Positions 44,081 to 54,240 are shown, counted from the first letter of the stretch. The stretch: DNA of 64,000 nucleotides from Rhizobium sp. RCAM05350 (GCA_024426085.1 CP087974.1:992001-1056000); one strand, 5' to 3'. Made by a program: numbers and translations. Notes: generated by a model from the letters alone, not told the origin.

Positions 44081-45641
44081 TCAAAGTTGCGATTCGATCG
44101 GCAGAATGCCGATGATCCCGGCCGTCAGGCGGCGCCAGAAACCGGCCTCGGGTTCGCGGTGAAGGACGCGCGCCTCATCACCCTCCCGGTCGTGCCAGCG
44201 CAGACGTCCCTTGTCGAGCGACAGCCGGAAGCTGTTTTCGGGGCTTGTTTCCTCATCGAAAATCGCCTCGACCTCTTTGACAAGCGCCGGATGCGTAAAA
44301 AGCACCCCCATCTCCGTATTCAACGACGCCGAGCGCGGGTCGAAATTCATCGAGCCGACAAAGCCGGTTTTTCCATCGACCGTGAAAGCCTTGGTATGCA
44401 GGCTGGCACCGCGCGAGCCGAACAGCGACATCCGCTGCGGGTCGCCGAATTCATGCGTGGCCTTCAATTCGAACAGGGTTGCGCCGCCCCTCAGCAAGGC
44501 CTTGCGATAGTTGGCATAGGCACCGTGAACCGCAGCGACATCGGTGGCGGCGAGCGAATTGGTCAGCACCTCGACCTTGACGTGTCGCTGCACCAGCCGC
44601 GCGATTTCGGCAATGCCCTGCGCCCCGGGAATGAAATAAGGGGAAATCACCCGGACACCGTGCTGTGCCGACGTCAAAGTCGGCATCAGTTCCCGCATGA
44701 CCCAGTTGTTGCGTTTCTGCAGAAACGCCTTTTCAAGGGGGATCCGACACCAGCATGGCAGCGCTCGTCCAATGTAGTGCCGCCTTTACCGGCAACAGGC
44801 CACCATCCTTTATCGCCCTGTCGACATGCGCCAGGTAATGCCGACCGCCTGATGTCGCCGCGATCTTTTCAATCTTGGTCCTGAAAGCCGGCAGATAATG
44901 CGCGCGCGGCGTGCGCAACGAGCCGATCGGCACCACGACCGCGCTGTTCCAATAGCGATCGAAGATCATCGCAGATTCCTCCGCGACAGGCCCCAGCATC
45001 CAGACATCGAGATCGCGAAAATTCGACTGCTCATCCGCATCAAAATAGGCGTCGCCGATATTGCGGCCGCCGGCGATCACCAGACGGCCATCGGCGATCC
45101 ACTGCTTGTTGTGCATGCGCCGTGTGGCGCGGAAAGGCCGCAGCATCATCTCGAAGCCGCGCTTGAAGCGATCGGTGCGCGCCCGGCTCGGATTGAACAA
45201 CCGAACTTCGATATTCGGATGGCCATCAAGCGACAGGCACATGCGGTCGTGCAGACCGGCATTGATGTCATCGAGAAGGAGCCGCACGCGAACGCCGCGA
45301 TCGGCGGCCGTCAACACTTCACGTATCAGCATCCGCCCGGTCAGATCGTTCTTCCAGTAATAATACTGGAGATCCAGGCTGCGGCCCGCCTTGCGCGCCG
45401 ACACGGCCCTGAGTGCAAAGGCAGCCATGTTATCGGAGATCAGCGAAATGCCGTTGAGCCCCCTTTGTTCGTCCAGAAGGGGAGCGGCCAGCCGATCGAG
45501 TTCCGTCTGGACGCCGAGCGGTTGCAAGGCCGTCGAGGCTGGCCCCTGCAACCGCCGCCCGAAGCGGCCATAGGCATAGACAGCAATCAGCGCCAGCAGA
45601 CCGAACACAGAAGCGGATAGAGCGACGATATGGGCACGCAT
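44081..45641 (-). CDS. Phospholipase D-like protein (cardiolipin synthase type)
   Basis: About 519 aa with one N-terminal membrane segment (VALSASVFGLLALIAVYAYG) and two HKD motifs: HNKQWIADGRLVIAGGRN and HTKAFTVDGKTGFVGSMNFD. Two HKD motifs and the membrane anchor fit a cardiolipin/phospholipid synthase of the ClsB/C kind or a membrane phospholipase D. An extra C near 44741 (five C for four) splits it; repaired SDPLEKAFLQKRN. It starts 18 bp after an EEP-family gene, the same pairing as ybhP-clsB in E. coli. Confidence 0.88.
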
Positions 45642-45659
45642 GCTACGACGACCTGTCCG

Positions 45660-46508
45660 TCATGGTTGAGCGGCTGAAACCGCTTCGATTGGATGTCCGT
45701 CGCCCAGCGCCGCCTTGAGATCGATATAGGCCTTGATCGGCAGATGATCGGAGGCCACGCGAGAAAGCGGTGTACTATGCACCTCGACAGCGGTGACCAG
45801 ATTGTGTGGACTTCCCATCACCCGGTCGAGCGCCAGAAGCGGAAAACGCGAGGGAAAACTCGGCACCGCCGTTGCGGCGTGATCAAAGACGGGGCTGAGT
45901 GAACTCAGCGCCGAGCGGCGACCCATCCGCCACTCGTTGAGATCGCCGATCAAAAGGGTCGGCCGCTCTTCCGCCTCGCTGATGGCGGCAATGACTGCTT
46001 CCGCCTGGCGGGCACGCGAATGCCTGAGCAGACCGAAATGCGCGGCAATGATCCTCAGCGGCCCCGCCTTCAAATCGAGATCGACGACCAGCGCGCCGCG
46101 TGGCTCGACGCCGGGCAACTTCAACTGATGAACCTTGGCGACGGCACCTTCGCGCAACAGAAGAACATTGCCATGCCAGCCATGCGCTTTGGCGGAAAAG
46201 GCGGCGATCGGCACCGCGATCAGGTGACAGTCACGATGCAGCCGTTCAAGGTCGAGCAGGCCCGCCCGCTCGCCAAAACGCTGATCGGCCTCCTGAAGAG
46301 CGATGATATCGGCGCCGATTTCACTGATCACGTCGGTGGTGCGGCCGGGGTCGAAGCGCTTGTCGGTGCCGACGCATTTGTGGATGTTGTAGGAGGCGAT
46401 CACCGTGTCGCCGCGTTCGCCTGCCGGATCCCTGCCCGCGAGCGACACGCGCTTTCCGCGGATAGCGGCCAGAATGCCCGCTGACAGGCTGGTATGCGAC
46501 GAAGCCAT
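45660..46508 (-). CDS. Endonuclease/exonuclease/phosphatase family protein
   Basis: About 282 aa, EEP fold. Motifs: ASYNIHKCVGTD (metal Asn), IIALQEADQR (Glu), LLIGDLNEWRMGRRS (Asp/Asn) and SRVASDHLPIKA (catalytic Asp-His). No signal peptide. ATG 46508 with GAGAGAGAC upstream is chosen; in-frame Met codons up to 46565 exist. Operon with the phospholipase D gene suggests a role in membrane-lipid head-group chemistry, by analogy to E. coli YbhP. Confidence 0.85.
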   Translation of the reverse strand: MASSHTSLSAGILAAIRGKRVSLAGRDPAGERGDTVIASYNIHKCVGTDKRFDPGRTTDVISEIGADIIALQEADQRFGERAGLLDLERLHRDCHLIAVPIAAFSAKAHGWHGNVLLLREGAVAKVHQLKLPGVEPRGALVVDLDLKAGPLRIIAAHFGLLRHSRARQAEAVIAAISEAEERPTLLIGDLNEWRMGRRSALSSLSPVFDHAATAVPSFPSRFPLLALDRVMGSPHNLVTAVEVHSTPLSRVASDHLPIKAYIDLKAALGDGHPIEAVSAAQP

Positions 46509-46717
46509 AGTCTCTCTCTGGTCGTTGCCGTTCATCACCCATGACATAGACATGTCGCACCGCAAGGCAAGACGGTATCAGACGTCTGGGTGTTTTTCGT
46601 TATCCTGCGACGCTTTTCCAAGTAGCAATATCTGACATGAGCATGACAAATACCTTGTCGGTCGCGCCGCCTGCGCCGTAAATCGAAAATCTCCACCTAT
46701 CGTTCCATTCAGTGAGA

Positions 46718-47971
46718 ATGCCAATGCCTGCACCTTCTGCCATCGCCATCACGCCCTCGACCCGCCATGTCAGTATCAACGTCCGCGATCCCGGCTTCTA
46801 CAGAAACCCGCTCGATGCCTACGCCGACCTGCATGCGGAATGTCCGTCGTTCTTCTGGGAGGAGCAGCAACAATGGTATTTTGCAGGCTATGACCAAGTA
46901 AACAGCCTGCTGCGCGACCGCCGCTTCGGCCGCCAGATCCTGCATGTGGCAACCCGCGAAGAACTGGGCTTGCCGGAACCCAAGCCGCACCTGGCGGATT
47001 TCGACCGGCTGGAGGCCTATTCTCTGCTCGAACTTGAGCCGCCGGCACATACGCGGCTGCGCACGCTGGTCAACCGCGCCTTCGTGTCGCGCCAGATCGA
47101 ACAGCTAAAGCCGGAAATCGCAGCACTGTCCCATTCCCTCATCGACGGCTTCGAGAAAGACGGGCATGTCGAGCTTTTGAAAGCCTATGCTGAAATCGTG
47201 CCAGTGACGGTGATCGCCCGGATGCTCGGCGTGCCGGTGGACATGGCGCCAAAACTGCTCGACTGGTCGCATCGCATGGTGAAGATGTATGTGTTCAATC
47301 CATCGCTGGAAACCGAACACGATGCCAACCAGGCCTCGGCCGAGTTCGCAGACTACCTGAAGGGTATCATCGACTGGAAGCGCAAGAATCCCGCCGACGA
47401 TCTTTTGACCCACATGATCACCACCGAAAAGGACGGCGAGCGGCTGTCCGACGACGAGTTGATCTCGACCGCGGTACTTCTGCTCAATGCCGGACATGAA
47501 GCCACCGTGCATCAACTCGGCAACGCCGTACGCACCCTGCTTGAAACAGGCACGTCGGCCAAGGACGTTTTTTCCAGCGACGCTGCCACCGAACGGACCA
47601 TCGAAGAGTCAATGCGCTACGCTGCGCCGCTGCATATCTTCCAGCGATACGCCCTTTCCGATATCGAGCTTGAAGACGGCATCAGCCTGAAGAAAGGCGA
47701 CAAGATCGGCTTGCTGCTCGGCGCGGCAAACGTCGATCCGAAAAAATTCTCCGATCCGCTCACCTTTCGTCCCGACAGGAACGAAGGCGCGCATGTGTCA
47801 TTCGGCGCCGGCCTGCATTTCTGCATCGGCGCGCCACTTGCAAGACTGGAACTGAAACTGTCGCTGCCGATCCTGTTCGAGCGGCTCCCCGGCCTGCGGC
47901 TGACAAGTGAGCCGCAGATCAAGGACAGCTACCATTTCCACGGATTGGAACGGCTGGAACTGGAGTGGTAG
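46718..47971 (+). CDS. Cytochrome P450
   Basis: 417 aa, intact, soluble bacterial type. I-helix oxygen-activation motif LLNAGHEATVH, K-helix ExxR in EESMRYAAP, and heme-thiolate motif FGAGLHFCIGAPLARLE with the axial Cys. In-frame starts at GTG 46712, ATG 46718 and ATG 46724; none has a strong ribosome site. No ferredoxin or reductase gene is adjacent, so redox partners are elsewhere. Substrate unknown. Confidence 0.93.
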   Translation: MPMPAPSAIAITPSTRHVSINVRDPGFYRNPLDAYADLHAECPSFFWEEQQQWYFAGYDQVNSLLRDRRFGRQILHVATREELGLPEPKPHLADFDRLEAYSLLELEPPAHTRLRTLVNRAFVSRQIEQLKPEIAALSHSLIDGFEKDGHVELLKAYAEIVPVTVIARMLGVPVDMAPKLLDWSHRMVKMYVFNPSLETEHDANQASAEFADYLKGIIDWKRKNPADDLLTHMITTEKDGERLSDDELISTAVLLLNAGHEATVHQLGNAVRTLLETGTSAKDVFSSDAATERTIEESMRYAAPLHIFQRYALSDIELEDGISLKKGDKIGLLLGAANVDPKKFSDPLTFRPDRNEGAHVSFGAGLHFCIGAPLARLELKLSLPILFERLPGLRLTSEPQIKDSYHFHGLERLELEW

Positions 47972-47990
47972 AGGGACGGCCACGCGCCGG

Positions 47991-48749
47991 TCAGTGACCC
48001 GAGGCCAGAACATGGGCCAGCACGGGATGCTCGATACCTTTGAGCACGAGCAACCGCGAAGCAGCGGAGGCAGTGAGTCCCCGCGCCTCCGCTGCAGCCT
48101 CGGCTGAGACCAGAATCTCGCCTGCCGCCGCCTGGGATTCAAGCCTGGCGGTCAGGTTTACCGTGCCGCCAATTGCAGTGAAGTCGCTGCGGAAGCTTGA
48201 GAACTCCCCAATTTCGACTTGACCGGTGTGGACACCAACGCCCACGCCGAGCGCTTCAATCGGAAGTGCTGCGCCGCGCGTTTTCATCTCCTCAAGCACC
48301 GAAGCACAACGCCGCTGGATGTCGATGGCTGCTTCTATCGCGGCGTCGGCGTGTCGCTCGATTTTGATTGGAAAATTGAAGATCGCCATCAGGCCATCGC
48401 CCATCTGCTTGTTGACGATCCCGTCGTGAGCCCAGATGGCTTCTGCACACTGATCCTGAAAGGCGCTGACGATGTCGCTTAGGGTGACGGCGTCCATCCG
48501 TTCGGACAAATGCGTATAGCCGCGGATGTCGGCAAACAGGATCGTGGCGGTGGCGGAAATGTGCCGTTGCTTCTTGACGTAGCGGAAGGAACGTTCGCAG
48601 ATCGTGCAGATGTTCGGGTTCATCTTGCTCCGCGTGATGCCGCAGACGCGAAACGGTACCGCCAGCGGCCCCCTGATGGGGATGGGCATATGCATCTGAT
48701 CCCAGCAGCCCCGGCATATGAGCGCGTGGTCGCGAGCGGTCGATTGCAT
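47991..48749 (-). CDS. Class III adenylate/guanylate cyclase with N-terminal zinc-binding-like module
   Basis: About 252 aa. The N-terminus has two Cys pairs, LICRGCWDQM and NICTICERSF, about 40 residues apart, suggesting a zinc ribbon. The cyclase domain follows: ATATILFADIRGYT with the first metal Asp, NKQMGDGLMAIF with the second, and the C-terminal FTAIGGTVNLTARLESQA helix. No membrane segment. The start ATG 48749 has GGGAGGG 8 bp before it. Intact. Product (cAMP or cGMP) cannot be told from sequence. Confidence 0.88.
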   Translation of the reverse strand: MQSTARDHALICRGCWDQMHMPIPIRGPLAVPFRVCGITRSKMNPNICTICERSFRYVKKQRHISATATILFADIRGYTHLSERMDAVTLSDIVSAFQDQCAEAIWAHDGIVNKQMGDGLMAIFNFPIKIERHADAAIEAAIDIQRRCASVLEEMKTRGAALPIEALGVGVGVHTGQVEIGEFSSFRSDFTAIGGTVNLTARLESQAAAGEILVSAEAAAEARGLTASAASRLLVLKGIEHPVLAHVLASGH

Positions 48750-48862
48750 CGGATACGACCCTCCCGGTTTGTTCGGCGATCCAGCGGCCGGCACCTTGCG
48801 GGCGGCGGCGCTCACGCCAGACTGTGCCTTTCGACAGGTTTTGGCAAGCCACGCCGCTACGC

Positions 48863-49207
48863 CTAGACCCGAATGACATAGTCCTTGCGAGTCGTTTCAA
48901 TCACTTCCCAAGTTCCCTTGAAGCCGGGTCTGAGGATCATGCTGTCACCGGCCTTCAGATGCGTCGTGGCACCGCTGTCTTCGGTAACGATCGAGACCCC
49001 AGACAGGATGTGGAAATATTCCCATTCGTCATAGGAAATGCGCCACTTGCCCGGCATCGCCTCCCAGATACCGGCATAGATGCCGCCGTCGGCTTCTTCG
49101 AAGTTCCAGGTGCGGAATTTCGGTGTACCTGAAATCAGCCGATCCGGCGCCGGGGCGCCCGCTTCGGGCTCGAGTGATGTCGGATCGAATGTCAGTGCGT
49201 GGGTCAT
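48863..49207 (-). CDS. Cupin domain protein (DUF861-like)
   Basis: 114 aa, intact. Features WEYFHILSGVSIVTEDSG and KAGDSMILRPGFKGTWEV are typical of the cupin_3/DUF861 group (ureidoglycine aminohydrolase-like or EutQ-like small cupins). Function unknown. It starts 15 bp past the metY terminator, so it may have its own promoter or depend on read-through. Confidence 0.85.
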   Translation of the reverse strand: MTHALTFDPTSLEPEAGAPAPDRLISGTPKFRTWNFEEADGGIYAGIWEAMPGKWRISYDEWEYFHILSGVSIVTEDSGATTHLKAGDSMILRPGFKGTWEVIETTRKDYVIRV

Positions 49208-49221
49208 GGATGCTCCGCAAT

Positions 49222-49249
49222 AAAAAGATGGCCGGCGAACCGGCCATCT
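49222..49249 (-). terminator. Terminator of the sulfhydrylase gene
   Basis: Perfect 9-bp stem GATGGCCGG / TTCG / CCGGCCATC followed by TTTTT on the minus strand; a UUCG tetraloop. Confidence 0.88.
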
Positions 49250-49258
49250 CTGGATGGA

Positions 49259-50540
49259 TCAGGCTTTTGCCAGCGACTGTTCGAGATCGGCGATGATATC
49301 AGCGACATCCTCGATCCCGACCGACAGGCGAACCACTTCCGGGCCAGCCCCGGCGGCCGTCTGCTGTTCAGGCGTCAGCTGCCGGTGCGTGGTCGAGGCC
49401 GGGTGAATGACCAGCGAGCGCGTATCGCCGATGTTGGCCAGATGCGAGACCATTTCCAGGCCTTCGACAAAGCGCTTTCCGGCCTCGTAACCGTCCTTGA
49501 GGCCGAATGTGAAAACGGCGCCGGCTCCGCGCTTGGAGTATTTCTGCTGAAGTCCGTGGTTGGCGTCGCTCTCGAGGCCCGCGTACTTCACCCAGGCCAC
49601 CTTGTCATGGGTGCTCAGCCATGTGGCGACGGCCAGCGCATTGTCGCAATGGCGCTGCATCCGCAGTGGCAGCGTTTCGATACCGGTCAAAAGCAGGAAG
49701 GCGTTGAACGGCGAGATCGCTCGGGCCGAAGTCGCGCAGTCCAAGCACCCGGCAGGCGATGGCGAAAGCGAAATTGCCGAAGGTCGCATGTAGCACCATA
49801 CCGGCATATTCCGGGCGTGGTTCCGACAGGATCGGATACTTGCCGGATTTCGACCAATCGAACGTGCCGCCATCGACGATGACGCCGCCCATCGAATTGC
49901 CGTGGCCGCCCATGAATTTGGTCAGCGAATGCACGACGATATCGGCACCGTGCTCGATCGGCTGGATCAGGTACGGCGTCGCCATCGTGTTGTCGACGAT
50001 CAGCGGAAGGCCATGCTTCTTGGCGACAGCGGAAATGGCAGCGATATCAACGAAAGTTCCGCCCGGGTTGGCCAGGCTCTCGATGAAGATCGCCTTGGTG
50101 CGGTCATCGATCTGGCTTTCGAACGAGGCGATATCACCTGTATCCACCCAGCGCACCCGCCAGTCGAAGGACTTGAAGGCATTGCCGAACTGGTTGACGG
50201 AGCCGCCATAGAGTTGCCGGGCCGCGAGGAAATTGTCGCCTGGGCTCATGATTGCATGGAAGACCAGCAGCTGCGCTGCATGGCCGGAGGCGACGGCAAG
50301 CGCCGCGGTACCGCCTTCAAGTGCTGCAACCCGTTCTTCAAGCACCGCCTGGGTCGGGTTCATGATTCGCGTATAGATATTGCCGAAAGCCTGCAGGCCG
50401 AACAGCGACGCGGCGTGATCGGTATCGTTGAAGACGAAACTGGTCGTCTGGTAGATCGGGGTTGCGCGCGCACCTGTGGTGGGATCGGGCGCTGCACCCG
50501 CGTGGATGGCAAGCGTATTGAAACCTGGATTATTCTTCAC
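49259..50540 (-). CDS. metY: O-acetylhomoserine sulfhydrylase (PLP enzyme)
   Basis: Makes homocysteine from O-acetylhomoserine and sulfide in methionine synthesis. About 426 aa; FNTLAIHAGAAPDP at the start, the PLP Lys in HSLTKFMGGHGNSMGG, and C-terminal SLVIHPASTTHRQL. An extra A near 49724 (CCGAGCG for CCGGCG) breaks the frame. GTG 50540 has GGGAGGT 7 bp upstream; TTG 50543 is the alternative. Cys/Met Cgs-family enzymes are close relatives, so the exact thiol donor is inferred. No SAM riboswitch is seen upstream. Confidence 0.9.
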
Positions 50541-50671
50541 CAATGTGACCTCCCTTGATCAAATTCGGCGCACTATTTCAGAGGCAGTACGTTGCGGTCA
50601 AAGACTGTTTTGCCTGATTTGCACGTCGGGCGAGCAAGGCATTCCAAATCCGCCTTTCGGGATCGAGTGAA

Positions 50672-51100
50672 TCAGCCGACCAGCCGTGGATATTCGATCG
50701 CAGGGCAGCGATCCATGACCACCTGAATGCCGTTTTCCTCAGCCTTTGCCGCGGCTTGGTCATCGCGAACAGCCAATTGCGTCCAGATGAATTTGGGGCG
50801 GACTTTCAGCGCCAAGATTTCGTCGACCAGCGCCGGCAGCGCATCTGCGGCGCGGAAAACGTCGACCATGTCGATCGGCTCAGGGATATCAGCGAGCCGG
50901 GCATAGACCTTTTGCCCATGGATTTCCTTGCCGGCCTGACCCGGATTGACCGGGAAAACCGCGTAGCCCTTGCGCAGCAGGAACGCCATCACGCGGTAGC
51001 TCGGCCGTTCGGTATTGGGCGACGCACCGACCAGAGCAATGGTTTTCGTCGAGCGCAGAATGTCGGAGACATAATAGTCGGGATAAACATCATGATTCAT
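50672..51100 (-). CDS. CoA-binding protein (YccU family)
   Basis: 142 aa Rossmann-fold protein: IALVGASPNTERPSYRV, GYAVFPVNPGQAGKEIHGQK and FIWTQLAVRDDQAAAKAEE. CoA binding is a family property; cellular role unknown. Intact. It lies 131 bp upstream of metY on the same strand. Confidence 0.9.
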   Translation of the reverse strand: MNHDVYPDYYVSDILRSTKTIALVGASPNTERPSYRVMAFLLRKGYAVFPVNPGQAGKEIHGQKVYARLADIPEPIDMVDVFRAADALPALVDEILALKVRPKFIWTQLAVRDDQAAAKAEENGIQVVMDRCPAIEYPRLVG

Positions 51101-51335
51101 AGTTGAATTCCGGCCTCTACAATCTTTGTGCCGATAATTGGGACGGCCTTTGAATGTGTCAACCGATCACGTTCGGGCCGGTATGTAAATCAGCGGCTTA
51201 TAACGGCTGCGGCGTGACCAAATCTGGCCTTCCGTCAAAATCGGATTGCTTTTCCAGAATTGCCGCCGCAAAACTTGCCCGTCGCGCCGTATTCTCAGCC
51301 GATCCTCCGTCTTCTCGCATTCCTGAAGGTTTCCC

Positions 51336-52171
51336 GTGCCTCTCGACGTCATCGCTCTCGTTCTGTTCGGAGCGTTATTGCATGCGACATGGAACGCTCT
51401 GGTCAAGGCGGGAACGGAAAAGTCGCTCGATGCGGCGATGATTGCGCTGGGTGCAGCCGTCGTCGCCCTTCCCTTCCTGCCCTTCATGCCCTTGCCGCAT
51501 CCGGATGCCAGGCCGTTCATTCTGGTCTCGGCGCTGTTTCAGTTTGCCTATTTTCAGCTTGTCGGCGCAGCCTACCGCGCCGGCGACATCGGCCTCGTCT
51601 ATCCGCTGATGCGCGGCGTCGCCCCGTTGCTGGTTGCTGCCACAAGCGGCGCGATCATCGGCGAAAACCTCTCCAATGGCGCGATCGCTGGCGTGCTGAC
51701 GATCTCGACCGGCGTGCTGACCCTTGCCTTCGAGGCGCGCAAGGGCGGCACCCGTGCCATCCTGCTGGCGCTCGCCAATGCCGTCGTCATCGCCTGCTAC
51801 ACCTATGTCGACGGGATCGGCGCACGGCTGGCGCTCAACCCGATCTCCTACACGCTGTGGATGGCACTGCTACCACCGGTGCTGCTTTTTCATGGGCTTT
51901 TGCCAAGCGCGGCTTTGCACCGGTGCTCTTTCACGTCCGCCATCAATGGTGGCGCGGACTGATCGGCGGCGGCGGCTCGATCGGCGCCTATGGCCTGGCG
52001 TTATGGGCGATGACGAAGGCCCCGGTCGCAACGGTCGCGGCGTTGCGCGAGACATCGATCCTGTTTGCCATCATCATCTCGATCGTCTTCCTGAAAGAAC
52101 GCGTCAGCATCTTCCGCATCGCGGCCGCCTGCCTGATCGCGCTCGGGGCGCTGATGCTGAAGCTGGCTTGA
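51336..52171 (+). CDS. EamA/DMT-family transporter
   Basis: About 278 aa, ten predicted membrane segments in two EamA repeats; GDIGLVYPLMRGVAPLLVA in the first and TKAPVATVAALRETSILFAI in the second. A G is missing near 51893 (GGG for GGGG) and shifts the frame in helix six; the downstream part resumes as AKRGFAPVLFHV. GTG 51336 follows AAGGTTTCCC. Substrate unknown. Confidence 0.88.
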
Positions 52172-52192
52172 AAAATCCACTGGCATGACGTA

Positions 52193-52210
52193 TGTACAGG
52201 ATCACGTACA
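52193..52210 (+). promoter_or_regulatory. Operator of the yefM-yoeB module
   Basis: TGTACA (52193-52198) and CGTACA (52205-52210) have centres 12 bp apart. E. coli YefM-YoeB binds paired TGTACA cores with this spacing, so this is a probable autoregulatory operator 12 bp before the antitoxin ATG. Confidence 0.65.
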
Positions 52211-52221
52211 AAGGATCCGCC

Positions 52222-52477
52222 ATGAACGTCATCAGCCTATCCGAACTCCGCGCCAACATGGCAAAGCATTTCGACCGGGTCGAACAGGATCATGACGAAC
52301 TGATCGTGACACGCCAGAACCGTGAACCGATGGTCGTCATGTCGCTCAGCGACTTTGAGGGCTGGAAGGAAACGATGTATCTTTTGGCCAATCCGGCCAA
52401 TGCAAAGATGCTGCGAGAGTTCTATTGCTGAACTCGATGCCGGCAAAGCCGTCGAGCATCAATTGATCAAGCCATGA
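52222..52477 (+). CDS. yefM: Antitoxin, YefM/Phd family
   Basis: About 84 aa. MNVISLSELRANMAKHFDRV is the N-terminal DNA-binding fold, TRQNREPMVVMSLSDFEGWKE is family-typical, and the C-terminal toxin-wrapping tail reads AELDAGKAVEHQLIKP after one extra T near 52424 is removed; as sequenced it would stop early at 52431. AAAGGATCC precedes ATG 52222. The corrected stop overlaps the toxin start (ATGA). Confidence 0.88.
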
Positions 52478-52743
52478 AAATTCTGTTTACCAGCAAGGGC
52501 TGGAAACACTATCGATATTGGGCGGAGAACGACAAGACCATACTGTTGCGATTGAACACGCTTATCGAGGAATGCAGACGCACGCCGTTTTCAGGACTCG
52601 GCAAGCCCAGATCGCTGCGCGGTGAATTCCAGGGATTTTGGTCTCGGCGCATAACAGATGAAGATCGCCTCGTTTATCGCGTCTCTGGCCTCGCTGAGAC
52701 GCAAACAATCGAAATCGTCGCGTGCCGATATCACTACAAGTAA
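52474..52743 (+). CDS. yoeB: Toxin, YoeB family mRNA interferase
   Basis: 89 aa RelE-superfamily toxin that cuts mRNA on the ribosome. KGWKHYRYWAENDKTILLRL at the start and the catalytic set at the end: GFWSRRITDEDRLVYRV and CRYHYK (Glu, Arg, His and Tyr residues of YoeB). Intact, and translationally coupled to the antitoxin. Confidence 0.92.
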   Translation: MKILFTSKGWKHYRYWAENDKTILLRLNTLIEECRRTPFSGLGKPRSLRGEFQGFWSRRITDEDRLVYRVSGLAETQTIEIVACRYHYK

Positions 52744-52746
52744 CAG

Positions 52747-53568
52747 TCAATCCCTCTTCCATTCCGGCGTCCGCTTGCCGAGAACCGCGTCGATCCCCTC
52801 CTTCGCGTCGGACTTCAGCATATTGTCCACCATGACGCCCGTGGCGAAATCATAGGCCTCGGTGATGCTCATCTCCGTCTGCAGATAAAACGCCCGCTTG
52901 CCGATCCGCAGTGCCTGCGGTGATTTCGAGGCGATGACCGCGGCGTATTTGTTGACCACCTGCTGTAGATACTGCTTTGGCACAATGCGGTTGACGAGGC
53001 CAAAGTCCTTTGCGGTCGAGGCGTCGATGGTTTCACCCGTCAGCAACATTTCCATTGCCTGCTTGGGATGGGCGGCACGCGAGACCGCGACCATCGGCGT
53101 CGAGCAGAACAGGCCGATATTGACGCCGGGTGTGCAGAAGGTCGAACTGTCGGTGCAGATCGCCAGATCGCAGCTTGCGACCAGCTGGCAACCAGCCGCT
53201 GTTGCCAGGCCGTCGATTTCGGCGATCACCGGCTGCGGCAGCTGGTTGATCTTCAGCATCAGATCGGCGCAGAGCCGCAGCGACTTTTCGAAAAACGCCC
53301 TACCCTGGTCGTCGTCAGCACGATGCGCCGCCATTTCCTTCAGGTCATGACCCGCGGAGAACAGCGCGCCGGATGCGGCGAGGATCACGACCCGGATATC
53401 GTTGGACTGGGCAGTGGCGTCGAGTTCGGCGTGGAGAGCCTCCATCACCGCGATCGAAAGCGTGTTGGCCGGAGGATTGTTCAGCGTCAGCCGCAGCACA
53501 TTGCCGGAAACCTCGCGCAGCAGCGGGCCACGGGGTTCTTCCTTGTGCAGGGGAACGATATCCGCCAT
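52747..53568 (-). CDS. Enoyl-CoA hydratase/isomerase family protein
   Basis: 273 aa crotonase-fold enzyme: FSAGHDLKEMAAHRADD (oxyanion hole region) and EIDGLATAAGCQLVASCDLA. The usual catalytic Glu pair of classical hydratases is not obvious (NIGLFCSTPMVAVSRA), resembling the ECHDC3 type, so the reaction is uncertain. Intact. Ends 3 bp from the yoeB stop, convergent. Confidence 0.88.
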   Translation of the reverse strand: MADIVPLHKEEPRGPLLREVSGNVLRLTLNNPPANTLSIAVMEALHAELDATAQSNDIRVVILAASGALFSAGHDLKEMAAHRADDDQGRAFFEKSLRLCADLMLKINQLPQPVIAEIDGLATAAGCQLVASCDLAICTDSSTFCTPGVNIGLFCSTPMVAVSRAAHPKQAMEMLLTGETIDASTAKDFGLVNRIVPKQYLQQVVNKYAAVIASKSPQALRIGKRAFYLQTEMSITEAYDFATGVMVDNMLKSDAKEGIDAVLGKRTPEWKRD

Positions 53569-53732
53569 CTCTCTTCTCCTTCGTCTGATCTGTCGTCACG
53601 GCTTACCCGGATCAGCGTTTGGTACGCTGCTGCAAGCACCGTTTCAAGCGTGGCTTGGCACCGATAGGACTTTCGTCCGGCTTGTCCACACAGTCCGCCC
53701 GCCGCTAAAAGGCCCTATCCTGGGAGTGAACC

Positions 53733-54163
53733 ATGCCGCTGGAACCAATCCTCACCGTCGCCGATCTCAACCGTTTCCTCGAAACGGATTTTTCCGAGGT
53801 GCATACCGATGGCAAGATCTTCGAGATTATAGCGACGGGGCCGGGCTTTGCGACGATGCGGCTCGATCCCCGAGAAAAGCATCTGCGCCCCGGCGGCACG
53901 GTCTCGGGGCCGACGCTTTTGCGCTTGCCGATGTCACCGCCTATATCACGCTGCTTGCCCATATCGGCCCGGTGGCCCTGGCGGTCACCACCAATCTCAA
54001 CATCAATTTCCTCAGAAAGCCCAAACTCGGGCCGCTGCAATGCACCTGCAGAATCCTGAAACTCGGCAAGCGTCTGGCCGTGCTCGATGCCACGATTTCA
54101 GAGCTTGATGGCGATGAACTGGTCGCTCATGCCACCGCAACCTATTCGATTCCGCCGAGATAA
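53733..54163 (+). CDS. PaaI-family thioesterase
   Basis: About 143 aa hotdog-fold protein: HLRPGGTVSGPTLFALADVTAY is the catalytic helix entry and INFLRKPKLGPLQCTCRILKLGKRLAV the following strand. A T is missing near 53922 (TTTT for five T). Substrate is probably an acyl- or aryl-CoA. Opposite to the enoyl-CoA hydratase gene. Confidence 0.87.
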
Positions 54164-54240
54164 TTTGTGGTATTTTAATACCTCATACTTAACCGCATGT
54201 TTTATAACAATAATTTTTCAAGCGACCCAAATCGGCAATC

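Noticed and set aside
50544..50680. SAM riboswitch upstream of the sulfhydrylase gene
   Set aside because: I looked for the SAM-II (metA-type) core and found no matching conserved bases.
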